35,496 nt of DNA from Chryseobacterium sp. Leaf201 (GTDB lineage: Bacteria > Bacteroidota > Bacteroidia > Flavobacteriales > Weeksellaceae), in the NCBI RefSeq assembly GCF_001421435.1, contig NZ_LMKA01000062.1, positions 1 to 35,496 of the forward strand. The letters run 5' to 3'. A program made the translations under genes and the position numbers. The notes beneath the pieces are model-generated. The model worked only from the letters and a program-made list of their open reading frames with translations, was not told the DNA's origin and ran no database searches. This document shows, piece by piece, positions 31,050 to 35,496 of the stretch (the stretch's first letter is position 1; every line of letters begins with the position of its first letter).

Positions 31050-32414
31050 TTATTCCTGAGTATATTCTGCATCCCATTCGTTCCCGTCATCTCCTTTGTG
31101 TCCGTCAAGCTTAATCACAAAACTTTTGGTAGGGAAATAAGGGGTTAAACGGATATCCAGCCATACACGGTCTTTGTTGACCCTGTCCTGCTCGAAGCGG
31201 ACAATCTTAAATTTTTCGATCAGTTTATCCGGTCCTTTGATATTATCCAGAAACTGAACTACCTGTCTTCTCAAATCATCCTCATTTTTAGCATTCCAGT
31301 TTTCGAACGCTCTTCTGTTCAGGAAATCCAGCAGTACTTTGGTTACATAATCGAATACACGGACTACGGAATAGGTCTGAAGGCCGATATTATCTCCTGT
31401 AAACAAGGTTTTTGCAGAGAATGCCATGATTTTCCCGTATTCATTTACCATAGGAACCAGTCCCATTTTTTCCAGTTGGGAGATTTCGCTCTTTTTAAGC
31501 TCGAATTTTACGGCGTCCACTTCGTTGATGTTCCCGTGCTTTTTACCTGCCGCTACCTGGGACATCAGTGTTTTATGGATTTTTCCTGCCAGTGAAGTAG
31601 AAGGCGGAAGCTCAACATTCTCCTCCTCTCCTATTTCTTCTGCTTTTCCACGGCCTACCAGCCAGTTACATGTCATAATCACATTACTTCTGTGAAGCTC
31701 GCCGCCCGTAAGGTTTGCTGAGTGGAATAAGTCTACTACATCATCAGGTTTATCAAGATTGGCAAAATCCGTAACCATCATTACTTTGTTCTCGTTACAG
31801 ATCTTCGCCCATTTTTCGATCACTTTATTGGATCCCAGATATCCGGGGATCGCAAGGATGGAATAATTATCCCTCAGATCAAGGCGGTCATAGTAATTCT
31901 TAAATTCTTCCGAGATCGCATCGATGAAAACTGGGTTGTCAAGGTCTGAAACCTGGTTAAGGCTTGCATTGACGATGCTTACGTTATCCACTTTATCCAG
32001 TTCGGTATTTTTGTAAAACTGGGCAACTGTTCTGTAGTTGGTTTCCAGTTCACGAACGGTATCAAGTGTATTTTTAAGGTTGAGCTTTAAATTCTGTTCT
32101 GCGGACTGTGCTTTATTTTTACACATATCTGCCATTTTATCTGCAGATTCATTTCCTTCCAGAAGATCCACCCAAAGGTTTATTTTTTGAAGCAGCTCCT
32201 TCCGTTCTTCTGCTTTATTGCTGTCGGTAAGAAAAATCTCTTTTCTTGCTTTCCTGGTAGGGTTCATATTGGCGATGCCGTCTACAACGGATTCTACAAA
32301 ACCAAAACCTCCTATTTTATTGAGTTCGGCAACCGGATTGCCCTTTGGCTGACCTGCATGTTGCTGCTGTCCCTGCTGTTGCTGGTTTTCAGCTGCCTGT
32401 AATTTACTGTCCAT
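31050..32414 (-). CDS. tssC: T6SS contractile sheath large subunit (TssC)
   Basis: A 454-residue TssC/VipB-type protein of the Bacteroidetes form (DUF5458): Gln-rich start (QQQQGQQQ), EIFLTDSNKAEERKELLQKI, FIDAISEEFKNYYDRLDLRDNYSILAIPGYLG, NVIMTCNWLVGRG, SVVRVFDYVTKVLLDFLNRRAFE and a C-terminus with WLDIRLTPYFPTKSFVIKLDG. With TssB it assembles the contractile tube of the type VI secretion system, which fires effectors into neighbouring cells. It follows the tssB gene by 21 bases. No other T6SS genes (baseplate, ClpV, Hcp, VgrG) are in the window, so the rest of the machine must lie elsewhere, if present. Confidence 0.93.
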   Translation of the reverse strand: MDSKLQAAENQQQQGQQQHAGQPKGNPVAELNKIGGFGFVESVVDGIANMNPTRKARKEIFLTDSNKAEERKELLQKINLWVDLLEGNESADKMADMCKNKAQSAEQNLKLNLKNTLDTVRELETNYRTVAQFYKNTELDKVDNVSIVNASLNQVSDLDNPVFIDAISEEFKNYYDRLDLRDNYSILAIPGYLGSNKVIEKWAKICNENKVMMVTDFANLDKPDDVVDLFHSANLTGGELHRSNVIMTCNWLVGRGKAEEIGEEENVELPPSTSLAGKIHKTLMSQVAAGKKHGNINEVDAVKFELKKSEISQLEKMGLVPMVNEYGKIMAFSAKTLFTGDNIGLQTYSVVRVFDYVTKVLLDFLNRRAFENWNAKNEDDLRRQVVQFLDNIKGPDKLIEKFKIVRFEQDRVNKDRVWLDIRLTPYFPTKSFVIKLDGHKGDDGNEWDAEYTQE

Positions 32415-32435
32415 GATTAATTTAACGTCTTTAGA

Positions 32436-32882
32436 TTATTTTTCAAGTTCCTGAGCCACTTCTTTTAGCACTTCGACAAACGCCGCCCGTGTCTGGTCAT
32501 TTTCCAGCATATTCCGAAGAATTTTATTGGTTTTCAGCTGGCGTACAATCTTGTTGTACTGTTCCTGTTCCATGCTGAGCTGCTGTAAATAATCTGATTT
32601 CTGGGTAAGACTTTTCGGAGTGAAGTCGCCGAGACTCTGAAAACGGAACTCTTCTTCCACCACATTGCCGTCTTCCGTTTCGTGCTGCACACTTACAGAA
32701 GGCTGGAAATGCCTGAAGACGTCATCCATTGTTTTTAAGCCGGTCACAATTTCAGGTACATAAGATTCGTCGGTAGTAAGCTGGCTTACAATCAGCGATT
32801 TATTTTCCTGTATGTTCTGAATAGCTTCATTAGCGTCCACTTTTATTTCGTTTCCGCCAACGCCATAATTAAACATTGCCAT
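32436..32882 (-). CDS. tssB: T6SS contractile sheath small subunit (TssB)
   Basis: A 148-residue TssB/VipA-type protein: MAMFNYGVGGNEIKVDANEA, KSLIVSQLTTDESYVPEIV, then EFRFQSLGDFTPKSLTQKSDYLQQLSM and the helical tail NKILRNMLENDQTRAAFVEVL. The F-x-SLGDFTP motif matches the TssB sheath signature (FxxxxDFxP type). I use ATG 32882, since the extra 39 residues to 32999 (phenylalanine-rich, then NNNN) do not look like TssB. It is the first gene of the tssBC pair. The 256-base gap to the M13 gene is AT-rich and should hold its promoter, which I could not place. Confidence 0.88.
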   Translation of the reverse strand: MAMFNYGVGGNEIKVDANEAIQNIQENKSLIVSQLTTDESYVPEIVTGLKTMDDVFRHFQPSVSVQHETEDGNVVEEEFRFQSLGDFTPKSLTQKSDYLQQLSMEQEQYNKIVRQLKTNKILRNMLENDQTRAAFVEVLKEVAQELEK

Positions 32883-33085
32883 ATTATTGTTATTTTGAGA
32901 TGTTATAAGTTGGTGTGAATCGTTTTTATCAGCATCAAATAGCTGACCAATCCAATGTTTAAATTTAAAAAAAAACTGTAACATAAAAAATTTTGTCAAG
33001 GTTTTTATTAAAATATTTAATAATCCGTTAAAATATCAATCATATTAATATTTTATCCTTTTACTAAGCTATGGAAAAATAAAAC

Positions 33086-33113
33086 AAAAACGCACCGTTT
33101 CTGATGCGTTTTT
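33086..33113 (-). terminator. Terminator after the M13 peptidase gene
   Basis: AAAAACGCA (33086-33094) pairs with TGCGTTTTT (33105-33113), 26 bases after the M13 stop on the minus strand, with Ts following. Confidence 0.88.
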
Positions 33114-33138
33114 ATATTCTGAAAATTTTGAATCCGGT

Positions 33139-35235
33139 TTACCAGATTTTTATCCTGTCCTGAGGAGCCTTATACATTTTATCTCCCGGCTTGATATAAA
33201 ATGCTTTAATGAATCCATCCTGGTTCACCAACGGCCCGAAAGCCCTGAATACACCCGGGGAATGCGGATCCGTCTTTACCTGATTGGTCATGTACTGGTC
33301 TGTGGATTTTGTACGCCAGACCGTTGCCCAGCTCATGAAGAACCGCTGGTCCTGCGTGAACCCGCTGATCGGTCCCGGATTTCCGTGATCTTTAAGGTAC
33401 ATCTGAAGTGCGTCATACGCCACCGCTACTCCGCCCAGGTCGCCGATGTTTTCACCGCTGGTGAATTTACCGTTTACAAAACTTCCTTTTACCGGCTCGT
33501 AAGCGCTGTACTGTGCTGCCAACTGCCCCACTTTTGCGTCAAAGTTCTTACGGTCTTCATCGGTCCACCAGTTGTTCAGGTTACCGTCGCCGTCAAACCG
33601 TGAGCCACTGTCGTCAAAACCGTGGGAAATCTCGTGGCCTATTACCGCCCCTATTCCACCGAAATTTACGGCAGCATCGGCTTTGGGATTATAAAACGGA
33701 GGCTGAAGAATGGCTGCCGGGAACACGATTTCGTTATTTGAACCGCTGTAATAGGCGTTCACCGTCTGCGGAGTCATGCCCCATTCTGTCCTGTCAACAG
33801 GTTTCCCTACTTTATCAAGGCTTCTCTGGTATTGCCATGCGGAAACATTCTGAAGGTTGGAGTATAATGTAGCTCCCTGTTTCGGGGCTTCTACTTTAAG
33901 TTCGCTGTAGTCTTTCCATTTATCGGGATAGGCGATTTTTACCGTGAACTTGGATAATTTCTCCTGCGCTTTTACTTTGGTTGCGGGAGACATCCAGTCC
34001 ATATCATCAATATGGGTCTTGAATGATTTCAGGATGTAATCAATATAGGTTTCCATCTGCTGTTTCGCTTCAGGCGTAAAGTATTTCTCAACATAGAGTT
34101 TACCGAACGCTTCCCCGAGGACACTGTTTACGAGAGAAAGGCCTCTTTTGTTCATCGGACGCTGTTCTTTCTGCCCCTGAAGGTATTTGGAATAGAAATC
34201 AAACCTCACCTGTTCCAGTTTTTCATCCAGGTTGCTTGCATTGCCGTTAATTAGATGGTATTTCAGATAATCTTTCAGCAGAGGAAGGTTTTTCTGTGTC
34301 AGGAACGAGTCCATATTCTGATAATATTTCAGCTCCCCGACAATGACTTTATCGGTATTTACACCGGCTTCTTTCAGGTATTTTGCCAGATTGACGTTTT
34401 TGACCAAAGCAGGAAGTTCCGATGCATTTTTCGGATTGTACCTTAGGTTTGCATCCCTGTTCTGCTCAAGCGTCAGCAGGTAATTGGCCAGCTGTTTTTC
34501 AAAATCAACAACATTCTTTGAAGCAGCATCAGCATTTTTATATCCTAAAACACCGAATAATTTCCCGACATACGCCTGGTACTCTGCTAATGTTTTGGTA
34601 TTGGCTTCGTTCACTTTCTGGTAGTAATCCCTTCCCAAACCAAGATCAGGACCTCCAAGATATACGGCATTCATCTTGGAATTTTTCATATCTGCGCTTA
34701 CCCTCCAGCCGTAGAATGAATTATCACCCAGTTTCGTGGCTTCGAGCAGATATTTCTGAAGGTCATTCAGATTTTTAATGGCATCAATCTTTGCCAGGTC
34801 TCCTTTTATCGGAGCCAGGCCTTCTGTATTTCTTTTATCAACGTCCATAAAAGAGGCATACAGGTTCTGGATCTTTTGTCCCTCGGAACCTGCGGTATAA
34901 TTTTCGGATAAAATTTTATTTAAAATATCCAGAGAAGAATCGTCTACATTTTCTCTCAAGGCATTAAAGGATCCCCAGCTTGCTTTATCAGAAGGAATCT
35001 GCGTGGTTTTCACCCAGTTTCCGTTGACATAGCTGAAAAAGTCATCCTGCGGACGGACGCTTTTATCCATGTACGACAGATTAATTCCCTCTTCTTTTAT
35101 TTCTTCTTTTTTCACCGTCTCCGTAACTACTTCTTTAATAGGTTCAGGCTTTTGACTGGCCGTTTTTGATGCACCACATGAATTTAAAAATACAAGCCCG
35201 GATAAGGCCAGTATTCCGATATTTATCTTTTTCAT
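33139..35235 (-). CDS. M13 family zinc metallopeptidase (neprilysin-like lipoprotein)
   Basis: A 698-residue M13 peptidase. A lipoprotein signal (MKKINIGILALSGLVFLNSC, Cys 20) and a charged linker are followed by DDFFSYVNGNW, the N-terminal M13 domain, and the catalytic domain with VIGHEISHGFDDSG (HExxH at about 534-538), ENIGDLGG (third zinc ligand at about 595), NAYYSGSNNEIVFPAAILQPPF and the C-terminal VKTDPHSPGVFRAFGP and KMYKAPQDRIKIW. Such enzymes cut small peptides at the cell envelope. The start is ATG 35235; the longer frame to 35259 precedes the signal peptide. It is monocistronic, between its own terminator and the hairpins at 35401. Confidence 0.93.
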   Translation of the reverse strand: MKKINIGILALSGLVFLNSCGASKTASQKPEPIKEVVTETVKKEEIKEEGINLSYMDKSVRPQDDFFSYVNGNWVKTTQIPSDKASWGSFNALRENVDDSSLDILNKILSENYTAGSEGQKIQNLYASFMDVDKRNTEGLAPIKGDLAKIDAIKNLNDLQKYLLEATKLGDNSFYGWRVSADMKNSKMNAVYLGGPDLGLGRDYYQKVNEANTKTLAEYQAYVGKLFGVLGYKNADAASKNVVDFEKQLANYLLTLEQNRDANLRYNPKNASELPALVKNVNLAKYLKEAGVNTDKVIVGELKYYQNMDSFLTQKNLPLLKDYLKYHLINGNASNLDEKLEQVRFDFYSKYLQGQKEQRPMNKRGLSLVNSVLGEAFGKLYVEKYFTPEAKQQMETYIDYILKSFKTHIDDMDWMSPATKVKAQEKLSKFTVKIAYPDKWKDYSELKVEAPKQGATLYSNLQNVSAWQYQRSLDKVGKPVDRTEWGMTPQTVNAYYSGSNNEIVFPAAILQPPFYNPKADAAVNFGGIGAVIGHEISHGFDDSGSRFDGDGNLNNWWTDEDRKNFDAKVGQLAAQYSAYEPVKGSFVNGKFTSGENIGDLGGVAVAYDALQMYLKDHGNPGPISGFTQDQRFFMSWATVWRTKSTDQYMTNQVKTDPHSPGVFRAFGPLVNQDGFIKAFYIKPGDKMYKAPQDRIKIW

Positions 35236-35400
35236 TAAATATAATTTTGATTTACACAACTTATCAAATATACGAAATATGATGATTAGTTATCACTGAT
35301 AAATGATTAATGGTAAAAATCTGGTATCTAAAACAGGTATTTAATCATTCTCTGCACAAGCTACCCAATGGTTTTTGCCTTTTGTTTTTCATAAAAAAAG

Positions 35401-35432
35401 AATCCGTCTCACAACAAAAGTTGAGACGGATT
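35401..35432 (-). terminator. Terminator, probably of a gene to the right
   Basis: AATCCGTCTCA (35401-35411) pairs with TGAGACGGATT (35422-35432), with A-run on the left and T-run on the right, so it would work in both directions. It lies upstream of the M13 gene. The rest of 35236-35400 is AT-rich leader without a gene. Confidence 0.75.
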
Positions 35433-35473
35433 TTTATTTTTTTATCAATTTATATTCATTTAAAAAAAAGGAA

Positions 35474-35496
35474 AAGTTGTCCACCTCAGGCAACTT
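35474..35496 (-). terminator. Hairpin at the window edge
   Basis: AAGTTG (35474-35479) pairs with CAACTT (35491-35496), with eight As to its left, which are Us on the minus strand. The window ends inside or at the stem, so its length is unknown. Confidence 0.5.

Overview
The window looks like a chromosomal segment of a Bacteroidota member, most probably a Chryseobacterium-like flavobacterium (Weeksellaceae). The evidence is gldD, a sheath pair of the Bacteroidetes-type type VI secretion system (T6SS), TAnnTTTG -7 promoter boxes, A-rich start regions instead of Shine-Dalgarno sites, and a GG-leader peptide starting MKNLKKISRNELKKVNG. No phage, insertion sequence, CRISPR array or rRNA is visible. 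All family assignments come from reading motifs; no database search was run.

Layout. 1-3.8 kb: a BtuF-like binding protein, a GAF protein, a conserved protein of unknown function and a PhnP-like metallo-hydrolase. 3.8-7 kb: tRNA-Leu(CAA) with its terminator, then a patchy stretch holding a decayed 3' fragment of an erythromycin-esterase-like gene, a hairpin element that recurs at 14.7 kb, an unknown small gene and a frameshifted small gene, followed by the intact esterase-like gene. 7.1-8.8 kb: a LytS/LytTR two-component pair. 9.0-13.4 kb: a probable zinc-responsive locus with a Fur-family repressor, divergent from MerC-like, COG0523 GTPase and thioredoxin-reductase-like genes, and two near-identical operators in the shared promoter; a Tat-exported alkaline phosphatase follows. 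13.5-15.6 kb: an ArsR repressor with two operators and a DUF6428-type partner, small unknown genes and a divergent XRE-like regulator. 16-22.9 kb: KAS III, an unknown gene, photolyase plus SRPBCC protein, a TIGR02117-type protein, a tiny basic ORF, queG, a rhodanese and an HD hydrolase. 22.9-24.4 kb: an AT-rich cassette encoding a GG-leader peptide with a twice-repeated cysteine core, an attenuator-like hairpin and a thioredoxin-fold protein. 24.4-35.2 kb, all on the minus strand: alpha/beta hydrolase, nitronate monooxygenase, SurA-like isomerase, PfkB kinase, GldD, MutY, a lipoprotein, TssC, TssB and an M13 peptidase.

The most unusual item is the peptide cassette at 22.9-24.4 kb. The precursor has a leader ending GAGG and two aligned 17-residue units of form DLGxGG-x6-CAC. 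It is followed directly by a terminator-like hairpin and a secreted CxxC thioredoxin-fold gene, and a perfect 12-bp inverted repeat covers its promoter. Second is the metal-regulated block, where operator sequence, repressor and target genes are all visible. Third is the decayed ground around 4-5 kb, with a partial gene duplication and a one-base frameshift.
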